A stretch of DNA of 64,000 nucleotides from Hyphomicrobiales bacterium (lineage in GTDB: Bacteria > Pseudomonadota > Alphaproteobacteria > Rhizobiales > Rhizobiaceae). Below the pieces are notes generated by a model. That model was not told the DNA's origin, searched no databases, and was given only the letters and a program-made list of their open reading frames with translations. The position numbers were made by a program, and so were the translations under genes. Each line of letters begins with the position of its first letter. Position 1 is the first letter of the stretch. The stretch spans positions 109,946 to 173,945 of the forward strand of contig UICE01000006.1 in the NCBI GenBank assembly GCA_900471815.1. Direction: 5' to 3'. This document shows positions 9,194 to 18,474 of the stretch, one piece after another.

Positions 9194-10510
9194 ATGCTGA
9201 AATTATCCCGTTTATTCCTCTCCGCAGTTGCGCTGGTCATGGCGACGTCCATGATTGCAACTTTGCCAGCCCGCGCTGAGCTTAAACTCGACATCACCAG
9301 AGGTGTTGTGGAGCCTATGCCCATCGCGATTACAGATTTTCTGTCCGGCGATCAGCTTGGCGCTCAAATCTCCGGCGTTATCGCTGCTGACCTTGAACGC
9401 TCAGGATTGTTTGCTCCGGTCGACAAGGGAGCCTTCATCGAGAAGATATCCAATCCAGATGCTGCACCCCGTTTTGAAGACTGGAAGGTTATCAATGCGC
9501 AAGCACTGGTCACCGGCCGCGTGACCAAGCAAGGTGATGGCAGGCTGAAGGCAGAGTTCCGGCTTTGGGATACATTTGCCGGCCAACAGCTTGAAGGTCA
9601 GCAGTTTTTTACCGCTCCTGACAGCTGGCGCCGTGTTGCTCATATTATCGCCGATGCGATTTATGAAAAGCTGACGGGTGAAAAAGGCTACTTTGATACG
9701 CGCATCGTGTTCGTTGATGAATCCGGCACCAAGGAAAAACGCATCAAGCGTCTTGGAATCATGGATCAGGATGGCGCGAATGTGCGCTACCTGACCAATG
9801 GCAAGGACCTCGTTCTGACACCGCGCTTCTCACCGAGCCGTCAGGAAATCACTTATATGTCCTATGAAGGTGGCAAGCCGCAGATTTACCTGTTGCAGCT
9901 TGAGACCGGCCAGCGCGAACTTGTCGGAAATTTCCCCGGCATGACGATTGCGCCGCGCTTCTCGCCAGATGGGCAAAAGGTTGTGATGAGTCTTCTGCAG
10001 GAAGACGGCAGTGCCAATGTTTATGCGATGGATCTGCGCAGCCGCACGACGACACGTCTGACGAGTACTTCTGCAATCGATACCGGCGCATCCTACTCGC
10101 CAGATGGAACGCAGGTCGTGTTCGAGTCTGATCGCGGCGGACGCCCGCAGATTTATAAGATGGGCGCCGATGGCTCCAATCCGCAGCGTATCTCATTTGG
10201 CGACGGTTCTTATTCAACCCCGGTCTGGTCTCCTCGCGGTGATCTTATTTCCTTCACCAAACAATCCGGCGGACAATTTTCCATCGGTGTGATGAAAACC
10301 GATGGTTCCGGCGAGCGTATTTTGACAAGCGGTTATCATGATGAAGGTCCTACATGGGCGCCAAACGGTCGCGTGCTGATGTTCTTCCGCATGCCTCCCG
10401 GCTCAAACAGCCCGCATCTCATGACCGTCGATTTGACAGGACGCAATTTGCGGCAAATCCAGACTCCGAATCTGGCTTCTGACCCGGCTTGGTCGCCATT
10501 GCTGGAATAA
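9194..10510 (+). CDS. tolB: Tol-Pal system periplasmic protein TolB
   Basis: Periplasmic protein of 438 residues with a signal peptide ending in ATLPARA, an N-terminal alpha/beta domain and a six-bladed beta-propeller of PD40 repeats ([27 protein letters not shown] and others). It cycles between TolA and Pal. The gene closes the tolQRAB transcription unit: a strong terminator follows at 10535-10580. Confidence 0.96.
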   Translation: MLKLSRLFLSAVALVMATSMIATLPARAELKLDITRGVVEPMPIAITDFLSGDQLGAQISGVIAADLERSGLFAPVDKGAFIEKISNPDAAPRFEDWKVINAQALVTGRVTKQGDGRLKAEFRLWDTFAGQQLEGQQFFTAPDSWRRVAHIIADAIYEKLTGEKGYFDTRIVFVDESGTKEKRIKRLGIMDQDGANVRYLTNGKDLVLTPRFSPSRQEITYMSYEGGKPQIYLLQLETGQRELVGNFPGMTIAPRFSPDGQKVVMSLLQEDGSANVYAMDLRSRTTTRLTSTSAIDTGASYSPDGTQVVFESDRGGRPQIYKMGADGSNPQRISFGDGSYSTPVWSPRGDLISFTKQSGGQFSIGVMKTDGSGERILTSGYHDEGPTWAPNGRVLMFFRMPPGSNSPHLMTVDLTGRNLRQIQTPNLASDPAWSPLLE

Positions 10511-10534
10511 AGGCACCTGTTTTGATGAATTAAG

Positions 10535-10580
10535 GCGATTCCCGGCGTTGTTTTCCAACATCGCCGGGAATGTCGTTTTT
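10535..10580 (+). terminator. Terminator of the tolQRAB operon
   Basis: Ten-base-pair stem ATTCCCGGCG (10538-10547) with CGCCGGGAAT (10562-10571), followed by GTCG and five T. It separates tolB from pal, so pal needs its own promoter. Confidence 0.85.
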
Positions 10581-10642
10581 CCGCCGCATTCCTTGCATTA
10601 AGGATGCGGCACAACCATTAAGTTTCGCCGTTAATCCTGATG

Positions 10643-10657
10643 TTAAGAGTGGATTAA
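10643..10657. promoter_or_regulatory. CtrA-binding box upstream of pal
   Basis: TTAA-GAGTGGA-TTAA followed by CC: exact TTAA-N7-TTAAC consensus, 85 bp before the pal start and downstream of the tolB terminator. Two further TTAA half sites (10618, 10631) sit just upstream. Confidence 0.65.
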
Positions 10658-10741
10658 CCCTGTTTCTTGAATTGGTCTTAACCTCAATATGGTTACTGCT
10701 TGTTCACCGAAACAAATCCAATTCTCAAGGAGTTCAGGCTC

Positions 10742-11242
10742 ATGCGCCGCTTCGAAATGATCGCTCGCAGTCCAGTTTTCGTCGCCCTCTTCCTGTCGCT
10801 CGCTATCGCGGGTTGCGCCAAGAAGCCAGTCAACAGTGCCGGCGACCTCGGCCTGGGTGCCGGCGCTGCAACGCCCGGTTCGACGCAGGACTTCACAGTT
10901 AACGTTGGCGACCGTATTTTCTTTGACGTTGACTCGTCAGTTATCCGTGCTGATGCTCAGCAGACCCTGTCAAAGCAGGCGCAATGGCTGCAGCGTTATC
11001 CTAACTATGCAATCACTGTTGAAGGTCACGCCGACGAGCGCGGCACTCGCGAATACAATCTGGCCCTTGGCCAGCGCCGTGCAGCCGCTACCCGCAACTT
11101 CCTGGCGGCGCGCGGAGTTCCAGCCCAGCGCATCAAGACACTGTCCTACGGTAATGAACGCCCTGTCGCGGTTTGCGATTCGGAATCCTGCTGGTCGCAG
11201 AACCGTCGTGCAATCACCGTTCTCGGTGGCGCTGGCAGCTAA
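10742..11242 (+). CDS. pal: Peptidoglycan-associated lipoprotein Pal (Omp16)
   Basis: Outer-membrane lipoprotein of 166 residues. The signal peptide ends in a lipobox LAIAGC with lipidated Cys25; the OmpA-like peptidoglycan-binding domain covers roughly residues 55-165 with YAITVEGHADERGTREYN and LGQRRAAATRNFL. It anchors the outer membrane to the wall and is pulled by TolA-TolB at the division site. Start 10742 follows AAGGAG by 8-9 nt. The separate promoter region with a CtrA box and its own terminator suggest cell-cycle-timed, strong expression. Confidence 0.97.
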   Translation: MRRFEMIARSPVFVALFLSLAIAGCAKKPVNSAGDLGLGAGAATPGSTQDFTVNVGDRIFFDVDSSVIRADAQQTLSKQAQWLQRYPNYAITVEGHADERGTREYNLALGQRRAAATRNFLAARGVPAQRIKTLSYGNERPVAVCDSESCWSQNRRAITVLGGAGS

Positions 11243-11262
11243 GCCTACTGTTAAAAGTTGAT

Positions 11263-11288
11263 AAAAAGCGGCTTTAGGGCCGCTTTTT
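11263..11288 (+). terminator. Terminator after pal
   Basis: Stem AAAGCGGC/GCCGCTTT with a short loop and a T run (11284-11288), 20 bp after the pal stop. Confidence 0.85.
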
Positions 11289-11400
11289 GTGTTTTATAAC
11301 ATGTTGAAACAAAATTTGGCCGAAGTCGCCTTGCTCATGATAGATAGGGCTGCTGCAAAAGGTTGCAGTGTTAAATTCCCATATCAGGGGCGGTAAAGGA

Positions 11401-12360
11401 ATGAACAAACGATTGAAGAGTTTTGTAGTGGCGATGACGCTGGTGCCATTACTGGCAACTGGCGCGAGCCACGCGGCCAGTGGAGGCGGCGGGTTTTTTC
11501 CGCCAGCTCCCAAGGCGACGGTCGGCGCTATGGATGCGCCTGTTCTCATGGCACAAGCGAGTGATCCTCGTGTCAGCCAGTTGGAAGAGCAGATCAGGCA
11601 GCTGACCGGTAAAATCGAAGAACTGAACTTCCAGCTTTTGCAAATGCAAGAGCAAATGCGGAAAGTTCAGGACGATAATGAGTTCCGCTTTCAGGAACTT
11701 GAAAAGGGCAAGCGTTCCGACGCTGGCGGCAAGGGCGACCGGACGGTCGCCGAAGCTCCCCGCGCGCCGCATAATACGGAGGCATCGACAGATGCCTCCA
11801 CCGATTCCGCTGCTATTGACCCACAGATTGATCCTTCCAACAATTCGGTGTTTGGCGTACCGCCGCAAACGCTCGGACAGATTCAATTTGATGCCAATGG
11901 CAACGTAATCGGTGGAACGCGCAACGAAAATCCTGAGCAGGCGGATAACACAACTGTCGCCGCTCTACCGCAGACCGATGATCCGAAAGCACTGTACAGC
12001 CAGGCCTATCAACTTTTCCTGTCGGGCGATTATCGCAGCGCAGAGGTTGCATTCCGTAGCCATGTCGACCGCTTTCCCAATGATCCAGCTGATGCCGACG
12101 CCCGCTACTGGCTTGGAGAATCGCTTTTCGGACAGGGCCGCTACCAACAGGCTGCATCGGTTTTTCTGGACAATCACAAGCAATTTCCAGATTCAAAGAA
12201 AAGTCCTGAGAATCTGCTCAAACTGGGCATGACGCTGGCAAAAATGAAAGATCATGATGTGGCTTGCGCGACATTTGCATCTGTTACTTCCAGATATCCA
12301 AACATTTCGGCGGCGATCAAAGAGCGCGTGAAGAATGAGCGTGCTGCCAACAAGTGCTGA
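11401..12360 (+). CDS. cpoB: Cell division coordinator CpoB (YbgF)
   Basis: Periplasmic protein of 319 residues. Signal peptide (cleavage near ATGASHA), then a coiled coil starting RVSQLEEQIRQLTGKIEELN, a Pro/Asn-rich linker, and C-terminal TPR repeats around residues 190-315 (ALYSQAYQLFLSGDYRSAE). In E. coli CpoB links Tol-Pal action to septal peptidoglycan synthesis. Start 11401 follows TAAAGGA. The last 26 bases overlap tilS in another frame. Confidence 0.92.
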   Translation: MNKRLKSFVVAMTLVPLLATGASHAASGGGGFFPPAPKATVGAMDAPVLMAQASDPRVSQLEEQIRQLTGKIEELNFQLLQMQEQMRKVQDDNEFRFQELEKGKRSDAGGKGDRTVAEAPRAPHNTEASTDASTDSAAIDPQIDPSNNSVFGVPPQTLGQIQFDANGNVIGGTRNENPEQADNTTVAALPQTDDPKALYSQAYQLFLSGDYRSAEVAFRSHVDRFPNDPADADARYWLGESLFGQGRYQQAASVFLDNHKQFPDSKKSPENLLKLGMTLAKMKDHDVACATFASVTSRYPNISAAIKERVKNERAANKC

Positions 12361-13708
12361 AAAAACGATCGATCTGAACGGCATCTTCTCGGCAATTGAT
12401 TTTGAAGGCTCGCGATCGATCGTCGTTGCGGTTTCCGGCGGCAGTGACTCTTTGGCGTTGCTCTATCTGCTTCTCGATTATCATAAATCCCGGCCGTCCT
12501 TTCCCGAAATAGTAGCTGTAACAATTGATCATGGGCTTCGACCAGAATCCCGCGATGAAGCAAATTATGTCGGAGAACTTTGCCAAAAAGCAGGAATTTC
12601 CCATCGGATATTGTCATGGCACGGACAAAAACCTGACACGGGCCTTTCTGCCAAGGCGCGTGAGATACGTTACAAGCTTCTATGTGATGCAGCGCGCGAT
12701 GTCGGAGCAGGGATAATCCTCACGGGCCATACGCTTGATGATCAGGTTGAAACATTCCTGATGCGCTCTGATCGCAGCGTTGCTGATAGCAGCGAGCGTG
12801 GGCAGGCAGGCATGGCGCTTGCGACCTTGCTGGAGCGCGAAGTGTGGCTGGTGCGACCGCTGTTGAACATGCGCCGTGAAGAGCTTCGAGATTATCTGCG
12901 GATGCTTGGAGTGACGTGGAAAGACGACCCCTCGAACGATAGTCTTAAATATGAACGTGTCCGGGTTCGAAAAAGCATTCAGGAAAATGATCTCGACGAA
13001 CTTCAATCAAAAATCAAGCACAAGGCATCAAAGCGGCTGAATCTCAACGCGGAGGTAACGACGGCATTGCCGAGCTGTGTAACGGTATTGGGCGGCATCA
13101 AGGCGCAGATCAACCGGGAAAATTGGTATCAGCAGAAGCCGGAAGTGCAAGAATTGGCTGTTGGCGTGCTGCTTGCTATCATGGGAGGCCAATCTTTTTT
13201 GCCCTCTGCAACATCATGCAGAAAAGCACTGAAATTTATCGAAGAGGCTGACACGCATAGCAAGCTCTCGATCGGGCGTTGCATCATTGAAACGAGACCA
13301 GAAAATACTTTGCTCTATCGCGAAATGCGTTCAATGCCTGCGCTGACCGTTGAGCCGGGAATGTCCGTGATCTGGGACGGACGCTATAGATTGACCAATG
13401 CCGGAAAGCGCTCTGTCATCATTGATGCTTGCGGCGTGCAGGGACTTGCTGAATTGAAAAGCCGGATGGACAATGTTCACGGTCCGTCAGCCCAGTCGAG
13501 CCCGGCTATTGTCATGAACGGCGTCAGGCACAGTCCTGTCTTCGATGATCACGGTAAATTGCCTGAAGGATTGATAATCGAGCGTTATGTTGGCTTGTTT
13601 GACAATATTCTCGTAGGATACGACCAATTATTGGCGCAATGCGTTGCTACGATGCTCAAAATACCGGCTTACAAGCGCTATCCTGTAAACCAGATTAACA
13701 AGAATTGA
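12335..13708 (+). CDS. tilS: tRNA(Ile)-lysidine synthetase TilS
   Basis: N-type ATP pyrophosphatase that converts the wobble C of tRNA-Ile(CAU) to lysidine, so the tRNA reads AUA. The PP-loop SGGSDS lies near residue 34, followed by the conserved TIDHGLRPES and GHTLDDQVETFLMR. At 457 residues it has the N-terminal catalytic domain and the variable C-terminal part. It overlaps cpoB by 26 bases and precedes ftsH, the common alphaproteobacterial order. Confidence 0.93.
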   Translation: MSVLPTSAEKTIDLNGIFSAIDFEGSRSIVVAVSGGSDSLALLYLLLDYHKSRPSFPEIVAVTIDHGLRPESRDEANYVGELCQKAGISHRILSWHGQKPDTGLSAKAREIRYKLLCDAARDVGAGIILTGHTLDDQVETFLMRSDRSVADSSERGQAGMALATLLEREVWLVRPLLNMRREELRDYLRMLGVTWKDDPSNDSLKYERVRVRKSIQENDLDELQSKIKHKASKRLNLNAEVTTALPSCVTVLGGIKAQINRENWYQQKPEVQELAVGVLLAIMGGQSFLPSATSCRKALKFIEEADTHSKLSIGRCIIETRPENTLLYREMRSMPALTVEPGMSVIWDGRYRLTNAGKRSVIIDACGVQGLAELKSRMDNVHGPSAQSSPAIVMNGVRHSPVFDDHGKLPEGLIIERYVGLFDNILVGYDQLLAQCVATMLKIPAYKRYPVNQINKN

Positions 13709-13801
13709 GCTGAAGTCGAATGCTAGCCTTGGCAAGGGCGCGCTTCGAACCTATGTTACATGCAAATTCCGCGTTTGCGGGTGCAATTGATGGGACCTGA
13801 C

Positions 13802-15733
13802 ATGAATCCTAACTACCGGAACTTCGCGCTGTGGGCGATAATAGCTCTGCTTCTGATTGCGTTGTTCAATCTTTTCCAAAGCCCTACATCGCGTTCAGCA
13901 TCGAGTGATGTGCCGTATTCGCAATTCATCACTGATGTGAACAGCGGACGCGTGAAGTCGGTAACCATCACTGGTGATCGCATCACAGGCACGTATACGG
14001 ACAACAACTCCAACTTCCAGACCTATTCACCCGGCGATCCGGGTCTGGTCGGCCGTTTGGAAAGCAAGAATGTTCAGATCGCTGCCCGCCCTGAATCTGA
14101 CGGTTCGACCTCATTGGTTGGTATGTTGATTTCCTGGCTGCCGATGATCCTTATTCTCGGCGTGTGGATTTTCTTCATGCGGCAGATGCAAGGCGGCTCG
14201 CGTGGCGCTATGGGGTTTGGCAAATCCAAGGCCAAGCTTCTAACCGAAGCGCATGGCAGGGTTACTTTCCAGGATGTAGCTGGTGTCGATGAAGCCAAGG
14301 AAGATCTTGAGGAAATCGTCGAGTTCCTGCGTGACGCTCAAAAATTCCAGCGCTTGGGCGGACGTATCCCACGCGGTGTCCTGCTCGTCGGGCCGCCCGG
14401 TACCGGTAAAACCTTGCTTGCCCGCGCCATTGCCGGCGAAGCCAATGTGCCGTTCTTCACCATTTCCGGTTCGGACTTTGTGGAAATGTTTGTCGGTGTG
14501 GGTGCTTCCCGCGTTCGCGACATGTTCGAGCAAGCCAAGAAGAATGCTCCTTGCATTATCTTCATCGACGAAATCGATGCGGTAGGTCGCCATCGTGGTG
14601 CAGGTCTTGGTGGCGGTAATGATGAACGCGAACAGACATTGAACCAGTTGCTGGTCGAGATGGATGGTTTTGAGGCCAATGAGGGTGTTATCCTGATCGC
14701 CGCCACCAACCGTCCGGATGTTCTTGATCCAGCATTGCTGCGTCCGGGTCGTTTTGACCGACAAGTCGTTGTTCCAAATCCTGATGTTGCCGGTCGTGAG
14801 AAAATTCTCAAGGTTCACGTGCGCAACGTACCTTTGGCACCAAATGTCGATCTTAAAGTATTGGCACGTGGTACGCCGGGTTTTTCGGGCGCCGATTTGA
14901 TGAATCTTGTCAATGAAGGTGCTTTGATGGCTGCACGGCGCAATAAACGCCTTGTCACCATGCAGGAATTCGAAGACGCTAAAGACAAGATCATGATGGG
15001 GGCCGAACGCCGCTCGACGGCGATGACGCAGGCAGAAAAAGAACTGACCGCCTATCACGAAGCAGGTCATGCTATCGTGGCGCTGAACGTAGCACTGGCA
15101 GATCCCTTGCATAAGGCGACGATCATTCCGCGCGGTCGGGCTCTTGGAATGGTCATGCAGTTGCCGGAAGCGGATCGTTATTCCATGAGTTACAAGTGGA
15201 TGATTTCCCGCCTTGCAATCATGATGGGTGGACGAATTGCTGAGGAACTCAAATTCGGCAAGGAAAACATCACCTCCGGTGCCTCGTCAGATATTGAACA
15301 GGCAACGAAGCTTGCCCGTGCCATGGTTACGCGTTGGGGTTTCTCCGACAAACTCGGACAGGTTGCTTATGGCGAGAACCAGGAAGAAGTGTTCCTCGGC
15401 CATTCAGTCGCTCGCACGCAGAATGTTTCTGAAGAAACAGCGCAGTTGATTGATGCGGAAGTGCGTAAGCTGATTGACGATGCCTATAGCGCTGCTCGCA
15501 CCATTTTGACGAAGAAGAAAAAGGAATGGATTGCGATTGCGGAAGGCCTTTTGGAATATGAAACGCTGACCGGCGAAGAAATCAAGGCATTGATGGCTGG
15601 CAACAAGCCTGCCCGCGACCTTGGGGATGATACACCGCCTTCGCGTGGATCGGCTGTGCCCAAGGCCGGAGCCAAGAAACCACGTAAGGGCGATGAGCCG
15701 GACAAAGGTCTAGAACCTCAACCGCAATCGTGA
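13802..15733 (+). CDS. ftsH: ATP-dependent zinc metalloprotease FtsH
   Basis: Membrane-bound AAA+ protease of 643 residues that degrades membrane and regulatory proteins. Two membrane helices (about residues 8-24 and 105-125) flank a periplasmic loop; Walker A GPPGTGKT is at 197-204, Walker [13 protein letters not shown] follows, and the zinc site HEAGH is at 419-423. Start 13802 ([11 protein letters not shown]) is the family N-terminus; the ORF has an earlier in-frame ATG at 13760 with no family support. A clear terminator follows. Confidence 0.97.
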   Translation: MNPNYRNFALWAIIALLLIALFNLFQSPTSRSASSDVPYSQFITDVNSGRVKSVTITGDRITGTYTDNNSNFQTYSPGDPGLVGRLESKNVQIAARPESDGSTSLVGMLISWLPMILILGVWIFFMRQMQGGSRGAMGFGKSKAKLLTEAHGRVTFQDVAGVDEAKEDLEEIVEFLRDAQKFQRLGGRIPRGVLLVGPPGTGKTLLARAIAGEANVPFFTISGSDFVEMFVGVGASRVRDMFEQAKKNAPCIIFIDEIDAVGRHRGAGLGGGNDEREQTLNQLLVEMDGFEANEGVILIAATNRPDVLDPALLRPGRFDRQVVVPNPDVAGREKILKVHVRNVPLAPNVDLKVLARGTPGFSGADLMNLVNEGALMAARRNKRLVTMQEFEDAKDKIMMGAERRSTAMTQAEKELTAYHEAGHAIVALNVALADPLHKATIIPRGRALGMVMQLPEADRYSMSYKWMISRLAIMMGGRIAEELKFGKENITSGASSDIEQATKLARAMVTRWGFSDKLGQVAYGENQEEVFLGHSVARTQNVSEETAQLIDAEVRKLIDDAYSAARTILTKKKKEWIAIAEGLLEYETLTGEEIKALMAGNKPARDLGDDTPPSRGSAVPKAGAKKPRKGDEPDKGLEPQPQS

Positions 15734-15747
15734 TTGCAACAAGAATG

Positions 15748-15780
15748 AAAAAGGCGGCTGGTGAAAACCGGCCGCTTTTG
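15748..15780 (+). terminator. Terminator after ftsH
   Basis: Long stem formed by AAGGCGGCTGGT and ACCGGCCGCTTT around a GAAA loop, with T residues after the stem; 15 bp past the ftsH stop. Confidence 0.8.
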
Positions 15781-15805
15781 CACGAATTGTTTAGGCCTCG
15801 GTATT

Positions 15806-15839
15806 TAGAGTCCTTCTTGCTTAACTAGAATTGTTCTGC
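15806..15839. repeat. Degenerate half copy of the 1183-1242 repeat
   Basis: TAGAG, CCTT, TT and the ten-base block TTAACTAGAA line up with the left half of the palindrome at 1183-1242. It lies in the 256-bp gap between ftsH and glmM, which otherwise holds only the glmM promoter. Confidence 0.4.
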
Positions 15840-15989
15840 GGGAGGGATTTGTGAACGAAACTTGCTCTAGTATAATCCTCACACAATTTGTGAACTGCGA
15901 AAGAGATGTCCTTCTGCAATAAGCAAGACCACTCAACCATAATCGTAGCCGTTATACGCCTACGTGTCGCAACAACTGGATAACCGTAT

Positions 15990-17333
15990 ATGGCTCGCAA
16001 ATATTTTGGCACCGATGGCATTCGTGGACAGGCAAACGCCTATCCCATGACACCCGATATCGCCATGAAAGTTGGCATGGCTGTCGGACTCGCCTTCAAA
16101 CGCGGTGAGCATCGCAATCGCGTCGTTATCGGCAAAGATACCAGACTTTCCGGTTATATGATCGAAAACGCTTTGGTGGCTGGCTTCACGTCAACCGGAA
16201 TGGATGTTTTCCTTCTGGGCCCGATCCCGACGCCCGCAGTGGCGATGCTGTGCCGGTCGTTGCGCGCTGACATAGGTGTAATGATATCGGCTTCGCACAA
16301 TCCGTTTCAGGATAACGGCATCAAACTGTTCGGGCCGGACGGGTTCAAGCTTTCGGATGCTATCGAACTCGAAATTGAACGATTGATGGATGAAAATCTT
16401 GCCGATCGGCTATCTGCTTCCGAAGCGCTTGGACGTGCCAAGCGTGTGGATGGTGACATCTATCGCTATATCGAGTTTGCCAAGCGTACCATGCCCAAAA
16501 ATATCTCGTTGGCTGGTCTGCGCATTGTTGTCGATTGTGCCAATGGCGCAGCTTACAAGGTGGCACCGGCCGCCCTGTGGGAGCTGGGCGCCGAGGTTGT
16601 TACCATCAACAATGAACCGAACGGCACAAATATTAACGAAGATTGCGGTTCCACCCATCCTTTGGGCCTAATCAAGAAGGTGCACGAGGTTCGCGCCGAT
16701 ATTGGTATTGCGCTGGATGGTGATGCAGACCGTGTGCTTATTGTTGATGAAAACGGCGCGATCATTGATGGCGATCAGCTGATGGCGGTGATTGCCCAGT
16801 CATGGCAGGAATCGGACCGCCTTGTCGGGGGCGGGGTTGTCGCTACCATCATGTCAAATCTTGGATTTGAACGCTTCCTTGACAATCGGGGCCTGACACT
16901 GGCGCGCACGCAAGTGGGGGATCGTTATGTCGTTGAACATATGCGAAACCATGGTTTCAATATTGGTGGTGAGCAATCGGGGCATATCGTACTTTCAGAT
17001 TTCTCGACCACGGGTGACGGTCTCGTATCAGCCTTGCAAATACTTGCAGTCGTTCAACAATTGCAAAAACCTGTCAGTGAGGTTTGCCGCAAATTCGAAC
17101 CTGTCCCGCAACTTCTCAAGAACGTTCGCACGACGGGAACAAAGCCGCTTGAGAACAAGCACGTGAAAAGCGCGATTGACGACGCACGCGGTCGTCTGGG
17201 CACATCGGGCCGCCTTGTCATTCGACCGTCTGGCACAGAACCATTGATCCGCGTCATGGCGGAAGGGGACGATCGCAAGCTGGTGGAGTCAGTTGTAAAT
17301 GACATTATTTCGGTCATTTCGTCAGCTGCATAG
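15990..17333 (+). CDS. glmM: Phosphoglucosamine mutase GlmM
   Basis: Converts glucosamine-6-phosphate to glucosamine-1-phosphate for UDP-GlcNAc, peptidoglycan and LPS synthesis. The active-site phosphoserine is Ser102 in ISASHNP, the Mg2+ loop is LDGDADR, and the sugar-phosphate loop [12 protein letters not shown] is near the C-terminus. 447 residues, normal length. It follows ftsH as in many bacteria but has a terminator and 256 bp between, so it is likely separately transcribed. Confidence 0.96.
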   Translation: MARKYFGTDGIRGQANAYPMTPDIAMKVGMAVGLAFKRGEHRNRVVIGKDTRLSGYMIENALVAGFTSTGMDVFLLGPIPTPAVAMLCRSLRADIGVMISASHNPFQDNGIKLFGPDGFKLSDAIELEIERLMDENLADRLSASEALGRAKRVDGDIYRYIEFAKRTMPKNISLAGLRIVVDCANGAAYKVAPAALWELGAEVVTINNEPNGTNINEDCGSTHPLGLIKKVHEVRADIGIALDGDADRVLIVDENGAIIDGDQLMAVIAQSWQESDRLVGGGVVATIMSNLGFERFLDNRGLTLARTQVGDRYVVEHMRNHGFNIGGEQSGHIVLSDFSTTGDGLVSALQILAVVQQLQKPVSEVCRKFEPVPQLLKNVRTTGTKPLENKHVKSAIDDARGRLGTSGRLVIRPSGTEPLIRVMAEGDDRKLVESVVNDIISVISSAA

Positions 17334-17355
17334 AATGTGAATTTCACCAAGTTAA

Positions 17356-17382
17356 GAAAGGGCCCCTTGTGGGCCTTTTTTA
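17356..17382 (+). terminator. Terminator after glmM
   Basis: Stem AAGGGCCC/GGGCCTTT with a short CTTGT loop and a T run, 23 bp after the glmM stop. Confidence 0.85.
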
Positions 17383-17440
17383 TTGTCCGTTGTCGCGGTG
17401 AGAATTTATTAACGTTAATGGATATGGTGAATAAACACGG

Positions 17441-17455
17441 TTAAGCGTGATTTAA
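17441..17455. promoter_or_regulatory. CtrA-binding box upstream of an outer-membrane barrel gene
   Basis: TTAA-GCGTGAT-TTAAC, an exact CtrA consensus including the final C, 78 bp before the start codon at 17533. A palindromic TTAACGTTAA lies about 30 bp upstream (17410-17419). Confidence 0.6.
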
Positions 17456-17532
17456 CTTTTTCCACTCATAGTACGGATCACAACTATTGGTGGCATCCGC
17501 TGCGATGACTTTTGGCCTATGAGGGAACAGAA

Positions 17533-18306
17533 ATGAGCGCCTTTAACAAATATGCTGCACTGAGCGCAGCACTTCTTTGCCTGGGGGCTGCCCCCGCCTT
17601 CGCTGCGGATATTCAGGAGGCACCCATCGTCGAGGTAGAGCAATTCGGTGGTTGGTACCTGCGCGGCGATCTCGGTATGAGCAACCAGCGGTTGAAGGGC
17701 CTTAGCTACTCAGCTTTTTCTGGTCCCGAGGATTTCGGGTGGAACAATGATGGCGAGTTTGACGCTGGGATGACCGGTCAGATCGGTGTCGGCTATCAGT
17801 TCAATGATTGGCTTCGTGCAGACGTCACGGCGCAGTATCGCGGGAAAACCGATTTCAGTGCGCAGGATTACTACGATACAGACGGCGTTCCTGGTGGTGG
17901 CGATAATGGCACCAATGATTATAGCGCGAAAAAATCCGAATGGCTGTTCCTCGCCAATGCCTATGCCGATCTTGGAACCTATGCGGGCATAACACCTTAC
18001 CTCGGTGCTGGTATCGGTGCATCGCGCAACACAATCTCCGGGTTCCGGGATGTCAATGTTGTGACAAATGGCGGCGGTTATGCAGCTAGTGAATCGGAAT
18101 GGAACCTTGCATGGGCCCTGCATGCGGGTGTGGGCATCAAGGCGACTGAACGCATGACTATTGATCTTGGCTATAGTTACGTCGATCTCGGTGATGCCAA
18201 GACGGGCACGTTCTACAATAATAATGGATCAAATCGTGGTGAGTCAGTGAAGTTCAAGGATATTACTTCGCATGACTTCAAGCTCGGCGTGCGTTACGCA
18301 TTCTGA
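17533..18306 (+). CDS. Outer-membrane beta-barrel protein (Omp25/OmpA-like fold)
   Basis: Secreted protein of 257 residues: signal peptide ending PAFAAD, then alternating amphipathic strands (GWYLRGDLGMSNQRL, GVGYQFNDWLRADVTAQYRG, GITPYLGAGIGAS, MTIDLGYSYVDLG) and a C-terminal strand SHDFKLGVRYAF with the terminal Phe typical of BAM substrates. It resembles the small eight-stranded surface antigens of Rhizobiales; the exact family member is not recognised and no symbol is given. Start 17533 is preceded by AGGGAACAG. The upstream CtrA box suggests cell-cycle-dependent expression. Confidence 0.8.
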   Translation: MSAFNKYAALSAALLCLGAAPAFAADIQEAPIVEVEQFGGWYLRGDLGMSNQRLKGLSYSAFSGPEDFGWNNDGEFDAGMTGQIGVGYQFNDWLRADVTAQYRGKTDFSAQDYYDTDGVPGGGDNGTNDYSAKKSEWLFLANAYADLGTYAGITPYLGAGIGASRNTISGFRDVNVVTNGGGYAASESEWNLAWALHAGVGIKATERMTIDLGYSYVDLGDAKTGTFYNNNGSNRGESVKFKDITSHDFKLGVRYAF

Positions 18307-18327
18307 TAGAACCGGCTAATCTCAACC

Positions 18328-18360
18328 AAGCGGCGAGGCGGATGGCTCGCCGCTTTTGTT
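18328..18360 (+). terminator. Terminator after the barrel protein gene
   Basis: Ten-base-pair stem AAGCGGCGAG (18328-18337) with CTCGCCGCTT (18346-18355), followed by a T-rich tract. Confidence 0.88.
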
Positions 18361-18386
18361 TTCTGTGTCGCACCTAAACATATTTC

Positions 18387-18415
18387 TTGACTGCAAACGA
18401 CATTTCTCCTAATTC
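18387..18415 (+). promoter_or_regulatory. Sigma70-type promoter of serC-serA
   Basis: TTGACT (18387-18392), 17-bp spacer, TAATTC (18410-18415). The expected transcription start is near 18421, exactly where the structured serC leader begins. Confidence 0.55.
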
Positions 18416-18420
18416 CCGCA

Positions 18421-18474
18421 GTGGGCCACCTCTCCCCAACGAGAGGCAAGCTATCTGAGAGGATAGGAGAAAAC
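18421..18474 (+). ncRNA. serC leader RNA (serC motif-like)
   Basis: Structured 5' leader directly before serC. Hairpin 1 is CCTCTC/GAGAGG (18429-18434 with 18441-18446); hairpin 2 is CTATC/GATAG (18451-18455 with 18462-18466), ending at the ribosome-binding site AGGAGA. A second GAGAGG (18457-18462) lies in hairpin 2, so CCTCTC can pair with either copy. Position, size and composition fit the serC RNA motif described upstream of serC in alphaproteobacteria, whose mechanism and ligand are unknown to me. Confidence 0.65.

Noticed and set aside
14240..15112. Long open frame on the minus strand across ftsH (290 codons)
   Set aside because: Complete antisense shadow of ftsH, with low-complexity His/Gln/Thr-rich product and no family features.
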